A stretch of DNA of 64,000 nucleotides from Antedon mediterranea (lineage: Eukaryota; Echinodermata; Crinoidea; Comatulida; Antedonidae): assembly GCF_964355755.1 (NCBI RefSeq), contig NC_092672.1:25728501-25792500 (forward strand), given 5' to 3'. A program made the translations under genes and the position numbers. The notes under the pieces were generated by a model that was not told the DNA's origin, did not search any database, and saw only the letters and a program-made list of their open reading frames with translations. Below are positions 1-10,809 of this stretch, one piece after another (the first letter of the stretch is position 1; every line of letters begins with the position of its first letter).

Positions 1-700
1 CTACAATTCAAATGAAAAAGCATCACAAAAAAATACGTCTGGTATTCAAAAAGTTTCTAAACTCGGTACACAGAAAAAAGGAAATGTTGAAAATGTATGG
101 TCTTTCATAAGTGTGAATTTTTTGAAATGCAAATAATGGAAATCATCGATTTGTCTTGAAATTTATAATTTGTTTTGTCTTATTGAACATATCTATACAA
201 AATGTCGAACGTTTCTGAATACGATACGTTTTTTATCTCGATGAATTTATAATGTCGCTTCAAACTAGAGGGTAGGGTAGTAACCTAACAAGTATCTATT
301 CTTTATCACTATGTTTAACTGTGTAACCATATTGGTTCTAATAAAAAACAATGATAAACTATGTAAATTGTATGTTTCATATATTACATTTTTGCCAAAA
401 AAAATTATTGGGAATGTTAAATTTCTTTTTCATGACATATATCTACAAATTTCAGAAGCTTTTGAGTACGAGTATTTTACGCGATGTTTTTTTATCCTCA
501 TTTTAATATTTTGGTAATGTAATTCACATAAAGTTTTGTATCCAAAAATTGTTTATTCTTGGGTAGAAATGAGGAAATAAATAGTATTCCTGTATAATAT
601 AATAATCAATAATAAAGTATAAAAAAAGTGTTGTGTAAACGAACGTTTTTTACGCTTCGAATTTTCTGTTACATTATGTTTGAATTGAAGCTACAGATAT
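1..700. other. AT-rich stretch without a recognisable gene
   Basis: No reading frame with protein-like composition, no splice-flanked exon and no repeat was recognised. The short frame at 311-517 has no family features. Confidence 0.5.
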
Positions 701-702
701 TG

Positions 703-743
703 AATCATGGACCTATAAATTAGTAATTTATAGGTCCATGATT
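703..743. repeat. 41-bp perfect palindrome (20-bp arms, 1-nt centre)
   Basis: Positions 703-722 and 724-743 are exact reverse complements around a single G. Each arm contains CATGGACCTATAAATTA. A shared 14-mer, TTTATAGGTCCATG, recurs at about 30.11 kb inside another repeat, so the palindrome may be a fold-back of a dispersed sequence. No coding or structural RNA role is evident. Confidence 0.9.
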
Positions 744-1005
744 GAACATATCGTCACTCACCACACATTTTTTGTTTTGTATTTTGAAAGTATTTATTCT
801 AAAGAAAAATTGATGCAAACATCAACTGCGTAACTTATTTCATTAATTAATTATATTAATTATAATTTGGCGATTATTCGTCACACGAAGAGTCGAATAT
901 CGATTCGTCTCGTCATGGGCCGGAAGAAAACGTGCATTGCGCACACTGTTTACGCGCCTCAACAATAAACGGCGAATATGCGATTCGTCACTTATGGAAC
1001 GCCGT

Positions 1006-1905
1006 TTTACACAAGTTTTTGGCGATGATAAAAATTGCGTCGATGATGAAATTGCGTCGATGAAAATTGCATCGACGCAATGTAGATTGCGTCGATGCAA
1101 TGTAGATTGCGTCGACGCAATTTACATTGCGTCGATGAAAATTGCATCGATTAAAATTGCGTCGATGAAAATTGCGTCGATGAAAACTGCATCGATGAAA
1201 ATTGCGTCGATGAAAACTGCATCGATGAAAATTGATGTGATGAATTTAATTGATTATGAAAATTCCAAATGGTTTTAATTCAATCAATGATGAAATGACT
1301 ACTAGTAAAGTAAATGATGATGTTAATAATGATGTTAATAATGTTATTATGTTGCTAAAAATTGACGGTTTCTGAATATTTTGATATGATAAACATGTTT
1401 ACCGCTTGCGCTAGCGCGCGTTATAGACAAGCGCACAGTGATCGCGCACTAAAACAAGGTTGAAATATATGCACTGATTAACATTTTAGTGATTTATTGT
1501 CAACACATTTTAGCAATGGATCCATTATAGTCCTTTCGGACACATTATATCTTCTAGCTAATTGCTTCCGTTAATCCACCAGTTCAGTACATAAAATCCA
1601 GAGGTCCAGCATCCATGACATCATATTCAAATCATACCGGCAGGGAGATCGCAATTTTCATCGATGAAAACTGCATCGATGAAAATTATTTTTTTTTTTC
1701 ATCGATGCAGTTTTCATCGATGCAGTTTTCATCGACGCAATTTTCATCGACGCAATTTTCATCACATTAACGCAATTTTCATTACATCGACGCAATTTCA
1801 TCGACGCAATGTTCATCACATCATTATATCAATACTATATTCATCGACGCAATTTTCATCACATCGACGCAATTTTCATTGCATCATCGACGCGATTTTA
1901 TCATC
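1006..1905. mobile_element. Non-autonomous TIR element with inverted 15-bp minisatellite ends
   Basis: The left side (about 1030-1235) is a tandem array of a 15-bp unit like TTGCGTCGATGAAAA. The right side (about 1655-1895) is the same array in opposite orientation. Outside the arrays both ends carry GGCGATGATAAAA and, more distally, TGGAAYGCC, giving an imperfect terminal inverted repeat. The interior (about 1240-1650) has no coding capacity. Frames over the arrays (937-1278, 1664-1939) are translations of the repeat. The target duplication is not clean (ACTTAT against ACTAAT), so boundaries are uncertain. Confidence 0.6.
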
Positions 1906-1909
1906 GCCT

Positions 1910-2284
1910 AAACTGGCATTCCACACTAATTGCGTGTGATCTGATTGGTGTATTATAAATAAATTCATCGCGATGAATTTTTCAGTAGATGTAATGAGAC
2001 AGTTCAGTAGATGTAATGACAGTTAATTTAATTGTTCTGCTCTTTTTGTACAAATCTATACTACTTTATATTATGGATTTTGTAGTACTGTTAAAATTAT
2101 TAAATCTCTGGAAGTGTGTTTTACGAGTATGTCCGCAAATTTATGCGTTTACGGTTTTAAAATGTGAGTTTTAAATAGCGAACATGATCTTGTGAGGTGC
2201 ACTACGCACGCAGTATTCCAAAATGTCTTACTAATTGGGAGAAAATCATATTGTATCATATCATATTATATCCATTCTTTAAAT
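1910..2284. other. Spacer, nothing recognised
   Basis: AT-rich spacer between the minisatellite-ended element and the satellite array. It has no frame, hairpin or repeat worth naming. Confidence 0.4.
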
Positions 2285-3835
2285 TCATATTCTTTATCCA
2301 AAACTAAATTGGTATAGTAAAACACAGTGCTAGCAATTTATCATATTATTAAATGTTTCATATTCTTTATCATTGTGTTTTACTCTAATCAAATTGGTAT
2401 AGTAAAACACAGTGCTAAATTGCTATGTGAATGTCATTTATCATATTTTTAAATGTTTCCTATTCTTTATCATTGTGCTTTACCATAACCAAATTGGTTA
2501 TAGTAAAACACAGTGCTAAATTGCTATGTAAATGTTATATATCATATTATTAAATTCCTATTCTTTATCATTGTGTTTTACTCTAACCAAATTGGTTATA
2601 GTAAAACACAGTGATAAATTGCTATGTAAATGTAATTTATCATATTATTAAATGTTTCCTATTCTTTATCATTGTGTTTTACTCTAACCAAATTGGTTAT
2701 AGTAAAACACAGTGATAAATTGCTATGTAACTGTAATTTATCATGTTATTAAATGTTTCCTATTCTTTATCGTTGAGTTTTACTCTAATCAAATTGGTTA
2801 TAGTAAAACACAGTGCTAAATTGCTATGTAAATGTTATATATCATATTATTAAATGTTTCCTATTCTTTATCATTGTGTTTTACTCTAATCTGATTGGTT
2901 ATAGTAAAACACAGTGCTAAATTGCTATGTGAATGTCATTTATCATGTTATTAAATGTTTCCTATTCTTTATCATTGTGCTTTACTCTAACCAAATTGGT
3001 TATAGTAAAACACAGTGCTAAATTGCTATGTAAATGTCATTTATCATGTTATTAAATGTTTCTTATTCTTTATCATTGTGTTTTACTCTAACCAAATTGG
3101 TTAGAGTAAAACACAGTGATAAATTGCTATGTAAATGTAATTTATCATATTATTAAATGTTTCCTATTCTTTATCATTGTGTTTTACTCTAACCAAATTG
3201 GTTATAGTAAAACACAGTGATAAATTGCTATGTAAATGTAATTTATCATGTTATTAAATGTTTCCTATTCTTTATCGTTGTGTTTTACTCTAATCAAATT
3301 GGTTATAGTAAAACACAGTGCTAAATTGCTATGTAAATGTTATATATCATATTATTAAATGTTTCCTATTCTTTATCATTGTGTTTTACTCTAATCTGAT
3401 TGGTTATAGTAAAACACAGTGCTAAATTGCTATGTGAATGTCATTTATCATGTTATTAAATGTTTCCTATTCTTTATCATTGTGCTTTACTCTAACCAAA
3501 TTGGTTATAGTAAAACACAGTGCTAAATTGCTAAATGTCATTTATCATGTTATTAAATGTTTCTTATTCTTTATCATTGTGTTTTACTCTAACCAAATTG
3601 GTTATAGTAAAACACAGTGCTAAATTGCTATGTAAATGTAATTTATCATATTATTAAATGTTTCCTATTCTTTATCATTGTGTTTTACTCTAACCAAATT
3701 GGTTATAATTTATTTAATTTCATTTCAAAAGACATTTACCTAAATTGCTATTTAAATGTCATTTATCAAATTATTAAATGTTTCCTATTATTTATCTGGT
3801 TATATAGTAAAACACTGTGCTAAATTGCTATTGTA
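2285..3835. repeat. Satellite array, ~101-bp unit, about 15 copies, hairpin in each unit
   Basis: The phrase ATTCTTTATCATTGTGTTTT recurs about every 101 bp from about 2288 to 3788. Each unit holds an inverted pair, TGTTTTACTCTAACC and GGTTATAGTAAAACA, separated by AAATT, which would form a stem-loop. Units differ by single bases; some have GCTTTACT, and one lacks part of the hairpin near 3700. The last unit is truncated. Frames at 3438-3823 are translations of the repeat. Confidence 0.9.
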
Positions 3836-3869
3836 TTAAGGACGAGTTCCGAGAAGATGTATTCAAAGC

Positions 3870-4060
3870 TACAACCAATCAGAACAGTGTTAATCAATAT
3901 AGTCCATGGCTACAGCCAATCAGAAACGTCCAAATCGCAATAACCCCTAGGCTAATAGAAATTATTGGTCCGAGTAGCCTTTTCAACCAGACGTTGCGAG
4001 GTTTAAAAAGTAAAACATGATTTACTCGCCAGTTTGGTATAGTTTATATACCTGCGCTAG
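3870..4060 (+). promoter_or_regulatory. Possible promoter: clustered CCAAT motifs and a TATA-like site
   Basis: AACCAATCAGA at about 3875, AGCCAATCAGA at about 3914 and an inverted ATTGGTCC at about 3964 form a CCAAT cluster. TTTATATACC lies near 4038, followed by GCGCTAGCGAGGAGAGAG. The spacing is promoter-like, but no transcript is proven. It could serve the gene starting upstream of 15.8 kb or be an unrelated repeat end. Confidence 0.25.
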
Positions 4061-4194
4061 CGAGGAGAGAGAGGTAGGTGGGCGCAACAGAACTACGTCA
4101 CATACACATGTGTGTTATCGTCGTTCGTCACGCATGGTGTAAAAACGGTGATCGCAACACTTGACACACGCCGCAAAAAGATCGATCCCGTCAA

Positions 4195-4950
4195 CAATCA
4201 AAACAAAAACCAAAGATAGTGTAGGCCTAGCCCATTCTATCTTTGCAAAAACCAGCAACAAACTAGGCCAAGGAACTTATAACACATTCTTTGATTAGGC
4301 CTAGCCCTGATTGAGGCTAGCCAGGCAGAAATAGAAATTTCTGGGGAAAGTGACAACCTACACAAAAAGAATTTAAAACAGGGCCGACTACTAACTAACT
4401 TAACTAACTGTAGACTCTAGGCCTAGCCTACTAGTAGGCCTAGTAGGCTAGCTAGGCCGCTCCTCGCCTAATTTATAGTCTACGGAATGTGTATTGAAAG
4501 AAGATGAAATTTCCTCACCATCATCAGCTTTTGGATCGAGGCCGATCCCGTACTTTTTTTAGTACAAAATATCAAGAAGAAGGAAGGGTTAGGAGGAGTT
4601 CATCGTTACTAGTAGGCCTACTGCAGATTCGCTCCCGCAGAACACGCGTATTCCTACCACCAGGGCCAGGCCATCCTACTACTAGTAGGCCTAGAAAACT
4701 AGGCTTTGGCCTAGTAGTTGGCCTAGCTAGTAGGCTAGTCTCCACTAGCCTACTAGCCACGGCTAGCCTAGAGGGTAAGTAGAGTGTTGATAAGTGTGTG
4801 ATATATAAATCACATATTTATTCTAATATAATATGCCTAGCCTAGATTTCAAACATTGTTCATTTTTATGTTATGTAACAATTGTGTTCATTTTTATGTT
4901 TATGTAACAATTGTTTTTTGTATCTTATTCAAGTCATATCGCGTAAAATT
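4195..4950. repeat. CTAG/TAGGCCTA-dense tract with a weak first-exon candidate
   Basis: The tract is crowded with overlapping CTAG, GGCCTAG and TAGGCCTA words. The pair AAAGATAG and CTATCTTT at about 4214-4247 can form a hairpin. A frame opens with ATG at 4504 and reaches a good splice donor (GAGG then GTAAGT) at about 4774. Its phase would fit the acceptor at 15828. Most of its residues are translations of the CTAG repeat, so coding is doubtful. Confidence 0.35.
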
Positions 4951-4974
4951 AGGGTGTCACAAAACCTAAGTCTT

Positions 4975-6308
4975 AGGCTATATGGGCGGCCATTAGGGCC
5001 AAAATAGACAAACGTTGCCGTACGAACAATTCCGCTCCCGTAAGGCAAACTAATGGCGTTAAAGACATAATTCCTTGAGTGACAAACAAATATTGCCGTA
5101 CGGACACACAAACACATTGCCATATGAACAAATTGCCGTATGGTTAAATTGGCGTAAGGACAAACATTGGCGCAAGGACAAAAAGTGCCGAAAGGACCAA
5201 ATTGCCGAAAGGAAAAAAATTGACGTACGGTCTAACTAAATATAACCGTTGAGGGCAGCATAGTAATTTAAAACCACGTGACTGAAACCACTCTGTTGTG
5301 TGTCCAGTCCTGATGGGGAATAACAACATAATCATGGAAGGCTTGTGTTAAGCTAGCCAACAATATAGGCCAGCCGACAATAAGCCAGCCCACTTTATTT
5401 TTTGAATTTTATACTGTATTTGTGAGAAAACGGCAGATTTAAAATATGAGGGCTGAGTAAACGGGACCAGTGGTCATACTTTAACTTATACTGGACGACT
5501 AAGGAGGTACCCTAGTATAATCCCACCAAGTAACTCCCATGAGCAATCCGCCGTTTTCTCACAAATACAGTATTAAATTTCACTATAATATTAAAAATCA
5601 TAATTGAGTTCCACTCAGATTTAAAAGATGAAGGCTGAGTATAACGGGAACACTATAGCGGTCCTACTCTAACTTATACTGGACGACTAAGGGTACCCTA
5701 GTATAATCCCACCAAGTGACTCCCAGGAGCAATCCGCCGTTTTCTCACAAATATTTAATTTCTAATACCATAAAAACCATAAGTAGCCTAACACTGAAAA
5801 TGTAAAAAATACACAAACGGTGTTTCATAGTTATTGTTGGCTGGAAAAAATAAAAGTGGGCTGGCTTATTGTCGGCTGGCCTATATTGTTGGCTAGCTTA
5901 ACAGAAGCCTTCCATGATTATGTTTTTATTCCCCATCATGAGGACTGGACACACCGAGTGGTTTCAGTCACGTGGTTTTAAATTACTATGCTGCCCTCAA
6001 CGTTTATATTTAGTTAGACTGTACGCCAATTTTTGTCCTTACGCCAATTTTTGTCCTTTCGGCAATTTTGTCCTTTCGGCAATTTTTGTCCTTGCGCCAA
6101 TTTTTGTCCTTACGCCAATGTTTGTCCTTACGCCAATTTAACCATACGGCAATTTGTTCATATGGCAATGTGTTTGTGTGTCCGTACGGCAATATTTGTT
6201 TGTCACTCGAGGAATTATGTCTTTAACGCCATTAGTTTGCCTTACGGGAGCGGAATTGTTCGTACGGCAACGTTTGTCTATTTTGGCCCTAATGGCCGCC
6301 CATAAGGC
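4975..6308. mobile_element. Non-autonomous element with inverted ~18-bp minisatellite ends
   Basis: Terminal inverted repeats read TATGGGCGGCCATTAGGGCC on both ends. Next come facing arrays of a 16-18 bp unit like TTGGCGTAAGGACAAAA (about 5020-5235 and 6015-6215, opposite orientation). Inside that are paired segments with GGCTGGCTTATTGTCGGCTG (about 5345-5400 and 5855-5905). The centre holds two copies of a ~190-bp piece, each bounded by TTTGTGAGAAAACGGC and its complement. Flanks are CTAAGTCTT and CTAAGACCT, an imperfect 9-bp duplication; the uninterrupted paralogue at about 30.91 kb has CTAAGACCT. Frames here are repeat translations. Confidence 0.75.
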
Positions 6309-6728
6309 TAAGACCTTCTAATCTAAGACCTGAGATCACGAAACCTAAAGACTACAAATTCTAAGATATACTGTACGACAACTTAAAAACAATAATTGTT
6401 TATCTATACATAATTTTAAACATAGTACTTAGTAGGTTTCATTTATTAATGCTTTTTACCATAAATTTAATTAAAAACTTATACAAACAGAAATAAACTC
6501 ACAATATTTTCACCCGTTGAGGAAATGGATGCTAGTCAAGTCGCCCCATCGCAAAGTCGGCCCATACAAAGTCGCCCCTTACACAGTCTCCCCATCGCAA
6601 AGTCGCCCCAAAACAAAGTCGCCCCAAAACAAAGTCGCCCAATCGCAAAGTTGCCCCATCGCAAAGTCGCCCCAACGCAAAGTCGCCCCAACACAAAGTC
6701 GTCCAATCGCAAAGTCGCCCCAAAACGT

Positions 6729-7320
6729 TAAAATAGTTTACAAGTGCGTAAAATGTCGCAATGATACACAAAATAACACGGAACGTGTAGGCATAAAAGG
6801 GAAAGCCCCAGCCGCCATGTAGTCTCAGGTCACACGATCGGACGCTCCCCCATCATCGGAGAGGAAGCCCCTGACAATCACTCCGCGGTCGGACTAATGT
6901 GCTGACCCACCAGAGGGAAACCCCCGTAATTACTCCGCCGTTGTCTCACTACAACGCACCATCTGAAGATGGGGGAACAGTCTCATTCGAAATCGGTCGT
7001 GTTTAATTTTGGTCGCGGTAAAATGATGTTACGATCTAGATTATTTTTACTTTGGTCGATGAAAATTTATTGTTATTATTAGGCCTATATTAATAATTGA
7101 TTTTTTTTTTATTTTACAGGTCTATGATGAGAAAGTGTGCCTTAAAAAATGACAATTTGTAAACATAGTTTAAGATTATAGTATTATTCAGCATAATGTC
7201 ATTTAACAGTACATAATTATTTAAATGTGAAATATTTTTATAGGGAACGTAGGCTACGTCAGTGTCTTTTATTTTATATGCAACAAATTACGTAAAACAA
7301 TTTATTTATAAACTATCAGT
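6729..7320. other. Interior of the 5.2-kb element, no gene recognised
   Basis: A GC-richer patch (about 6790-6990) contains ACTCCGCGGTCGGAC and ACTCCGCCGTTGTCTC. It may be the 5' untranslated region of the LINE that follows, whose first recognisable coding begins near 7360. No open frame was recognised. Confidence 0.35.
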
Positions 7321-7359
7321 TTACTGGGCCTAGGCCTAGAAGAGGCTGACAATTTTGGA

Positions 7360-8253
7360 AAGGCTATTTTTGTATGTGAAGGTAACGCAAACCAACCATG
7401 TGGGAAGGTGTTGATTGAAGGAAAGGATAACAGTATTGCTTGTGATGCCTGTGAAAAATGGTATCATATTAAATGCCAAAAGATTTCTAAAGCTTAGTAT
7501 ACCGCTTTCAGTGGTAAGATTCTCTCCCATTTATTTGCATTTCTTGTAGAGGAAATGAGGGCTCAATTGCTAAGTTGTCCAGAGGCTCGCACATTTTAAA
7601 TACACTAGAAGAGCGCTTTGCATCCATCAACTTATCCCTTAATGATGTAGCGAGGCGTGTATGTCAGTTAGAAGAGAAGACTGATTTTAAAGATAGGGAG
7701 GAGTTTAATTCCGCAGTTGACAAAAAACTAAACGATTTTAAAATTGAAATCGATGCTCAACAAGCAAGGAAGCCGAACCTCATTATTCAGGGTCTTAAAG
7801 AATCAAATAAGTTAACATCAGACGAAAAGAAAGCAGGTGATATTGAAACTGTTAAACGGATGGCTTTGGTTGCTTGTGTTGGTAATGTTGATATTTAGAC
7901 AGCTTTTATGATTCATGATAATAACCCAAATACAAATTCTACTAAACCGAGTTGTATTTACTGATTAAGCTACCAAGCTTAGTTTGCTGTCTGTTCAGGC
8001 AAGAAATAAATTACAAAAATCTGCTGACTTTCGTAATGTATTAATGTTTCCTGATCGAACCCTTAAGGAGAGAAAGGCTAGAAAACAACTCGTAGAAATG
8101 AGGAACCAAAAAAACTGGGAGCTCGAAAGTCACGGGATAAAAGAAAAACGATGGATAATAAGAAACAGGTTACTGAAGGAAATCAAAGTAGACGAAAATC
8201 ACCCGGGTCAAATACAGACAGGCCAACGGCAAAAACCAAACCAAGCGAATTAA
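7360..8253 (+). pseudogene. LINE ORF1 remnant: PHD-like zinc finger, coiled coil, RNA-binding domain
   Basis: The first piece (7360-7496) has a Cys pattern ending in ACDACEKWYHIKC, the signature of a PHD-type finger, then a stop (TAG). The second (7575-7898) is a charged helical segment followed by KPNLIIQGLKES, the usual entry into the ORF1 RNA-recognition domain, ending at a stop. The third (7984-8253) continues the domain with FPDRTLKERKARKQL, as in L1/CR1 ORF1 C-terminal domains. ORF1 proteins bind element RNA as chaperones. At least two stops and a frame change make this copy non-functional. Confidence 0.7.
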
Positions 8254-9080
8254 AAAATCTTACATGCCTGTATACAAATTTAGATGGTTTATCGAACAAA
8301 ACAAACCTTTTCAGTTCATTGGTTGTGAAAGAAAACCCCCATCTTATTTTTGTTACTGAGACAAAGTTGGAAGAGAGTCACGATACAATTACTTATTTTG
8401 ATACTAATATTTATTTAGTTTATAGAAGAGATAGAATTCCAAGTGATGGAGGTGGTGGCGTCCTAATCCTGGTGCGCAAGGATATTGTTTCTGAAGTTGT
8501 AATTGACGAAGTCCGGATTGATATAGAAGTGATAACTTGTCTATTGAAATATGGAGAGAAATCTGCTCTTACCGCTTGTGTCTACCGTAGCCCTAGCTCT
8601 CGAGGTGAATACAACCAGATGATCAGGGATATGCTGTTGAAATTTAATTCATACAAAACTGACCAGATTTTAATTTGCGGTGATTTTAATATTAAAGACA
8701 TAGACTGGGATACTCTTTCTACTAGACGCGGCGAATTGAGTGAACAGCAGAAACTTTTAGATATAGTCAATGACTCGTTCTTGACGCAACATGTGACACA
8801 ATTTACACGTGTAAGAGGAGACGACGAGCCTTCATTACTTGACTTAATTTTTAGTAAACATGAACTTGATGTTGATATTTTACGTTATGATGCTCCAGTC
8901 GGGAAAAGCGACCATGCCGTTATAATTTTTGTTTTTGTATTAGATTGTTTTGTTGATCAAAGCGCAGAAGAATATACTAAATTTAATTTTTTTAAAGGTG
9001 ATTTCACTACAATGAATGCCCAACTCGCTGATGTTGATTGGGAAAGCTTGTTCGAAACCGTGGGACATTTTTCACAATAA
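8151..9080 (+). pseudogene. LINE ORF2 N-terminal part: endonuclease/exonuclease/phosphatase domain
   Basis: The frame is open for 309 codons and carries the apurinic-endonuclease motifs in order: YTNLDGL near the start, VTETKLEE, GGGGVLILV, ACVYRSPSS, ICGDFNIKDIDWD and GKSDHAVI. In LINEs this domain nicks target DNA for target-primed reverse transcription. The reading frame overlaps the end of the ORF1 remnant. It is lost near 9070, and the continuation is in other frames at 9016-9279 and 9282-9623. It is a broken element gene, not a host nuclease. Confidence 0.8.
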
Positions 9081-9281
9081 GATTAACTTTTTGATTTCTG
9101 ATTGTGTTCCGAAAAATATTGTGAACACAAATCTCCGCCCAAGTAAACAGAAGTGGATGACAAAATTCGCACTAAATAAAGTTCAAATGAAGGAGAATGC
9201 ATGGCAACGTTACAGACGTCATAGGTCTAACAAAAAATATAAATATTACTGTAAGGTCAGAAATGATGCCAGTAAGTAAGA

Positions 9282-10797
9282 ATGGCTAAAGCTAATTTTG
9301 AGAAGGATGTCGCACTAAATGCTAAGAGAAATCCGAGGGCATTTTATAGCTATGTTCGTAGTCAAACTTCAATTAAGGAAGGAGTATCCAAACTAAAAAA
9401 ACAGGATGGATCTTTTTCTTCCACCAACCAGGAAGCAAGTGAAATAATGAACGAGGTCTTCCAAAAAGTTTTTACAGTAGAAGATGATCGTAATATTCCA
9501 AACATGGCTTCTGTTTTTCATGGACATCCTTTGACCAATGTGGACTTTGCACTTGATGATGTTAAAATGCATATTAAAAATCTTTGTGATTCATCATCCC
9601 CTGGACCATGGCATCCACCCTAAAGTGTTGATAGAATGCTGTGACCACATATCCCCTCCACTGTTATTACTGTTCAGAAAGTCGTTAGCAACAGGTGAAA
9701 TACCAGCTGCCTGGAAAGACGCAACCATTACACCAATTTTAAAAAATGGCAGCAAGTCTGATCCCCTAAATTACCGCCCTGTTAGTTTAACTTCAGTTAT
9801 CTTTAAGATTTTAGAAAAAATCATAACTAACACAATTATGATCCATCTCGAAACTAAAAATATACTCACCAAACATCAACATGGTTTTTGTACTAATCGT
9901 TCTTGTTTAACACAATTGCTTGAATTTTTTCATGATGTAGAAAATGCTCTCGCTGACAGACATCCCGTTGATGTTATATACTTCGACTGCCGTAAGGCCT
10001 TCGACACAGTTCCGCACATTAGGTTGAAAATTAAATTGCAAGCTTATGGCATTCAAGGTAATATTCTAAGTTGGATAAGTGGATTTTTAGAAAATAGACA
10101 TCAATGTGTTTCAAAGGTTCGGTTACCTGTGTTCAGTGGCGTGCCTCAAGGCACAGTTATTGGTCCGGCTTTATTTCTAGTCTATGTAACGTCTGACTTT
10201 AAAGTGTCGACACAAGTTTCTAAAGTGGCAGCCAAAGCCAATTCAATTGTAGGCCGAATACGGAAATCCTTTACATATATGGATAAACAGATGTTTATGT
10301 CGCTTTATTCTTCCCTTGTGCGTCCGGTTATGGAGTATGCAGTTCAAGCCTGGTCACCATATCTACAACAAGACATCAATAAACTTGAGAAAATCCAACA
10401 ACGAGCAACAAAACTTGTACCAGAACTCAGAAATTTGCCTTATGAAGAGCGCAGGATACAGCTTGGTTTAACAACTTTACAGGAAAGAAGGGAACGCGGA
10501 GACCTCATCGAAGTTTTTACATTTTTGAATGGTTACGAAAATATAGATCGCCACTCCTTTTTTAAATTAGCATCTGAAGTTGGTCCAAATATCACTCGAG
10601 GCTCAACTTTTAAATTAAAGAAACCTAGATGGAACTCAACTAAACGGAATAATTTTTTTGATACAGGAGTAATTAACAAGTGGAACTTGCTGCCTGAATC
10701 TGTTGTCAATAGCAAGAGTGTAAATTCATTCAAAAACAAACTTGACAAACACACACACATACACACATATGAGAGAAGAGGCTCCTTACGAGTTTAA
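9282..10797 (+). pseudogene. LINE ORF2 C-terminal part: reverse transcriptase lacking its catalytic box
   Basis: Two overlapping frames (9282-9623 and 9538-10797) encode the linker and reverse transcriptase. NYRPVSLTSV, HQHGFCTNRSCLTQLL, YFDCRKAFDTVPH and GVPQGTVIGPALFLVYV are visible. The sequence then jumps directly to TSDFKVSTQVSKVAAKAN, which in related proteins lies well downstream of the FADD catalytic box. The catalytic aspartates are therefore deleted. The C-terminal thumb region with EKIQQRATKLVPELRNLPYE follows, with no stop until 10797. The copy cannot be active. Confidence 0.85.
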
Positions 10798-10809
10798 AAA
10801 CTCATTGCC

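Noticed and set aside
937-1939. Open frames over the TTGCGTCGATG arrays (937-1278, 1664-1939)
   Set aside because: They are direct translations of the 15-bp minisatellite, which has no stop in some frames; the composition is purely repetitive.
2285-3835. CRISPR-like look of regularly spaced repeats
   Set aside because: The genome has introns and LINEs, and the spacers are themselves repeated. It is a satellite array.
4572-6305. Frames at 4572-4760, 4929-5335 and 5914-6305
   Set aside because: They cover CTAG-rich repeat and the inverted minisatellite arms; the same peptide appears from both arms.
6517-6822. Three overlapping frames with PSQSRPIQSRP-type repeats
   Set aside because: They translate the CAAAGTCGCCCC array in several frames.
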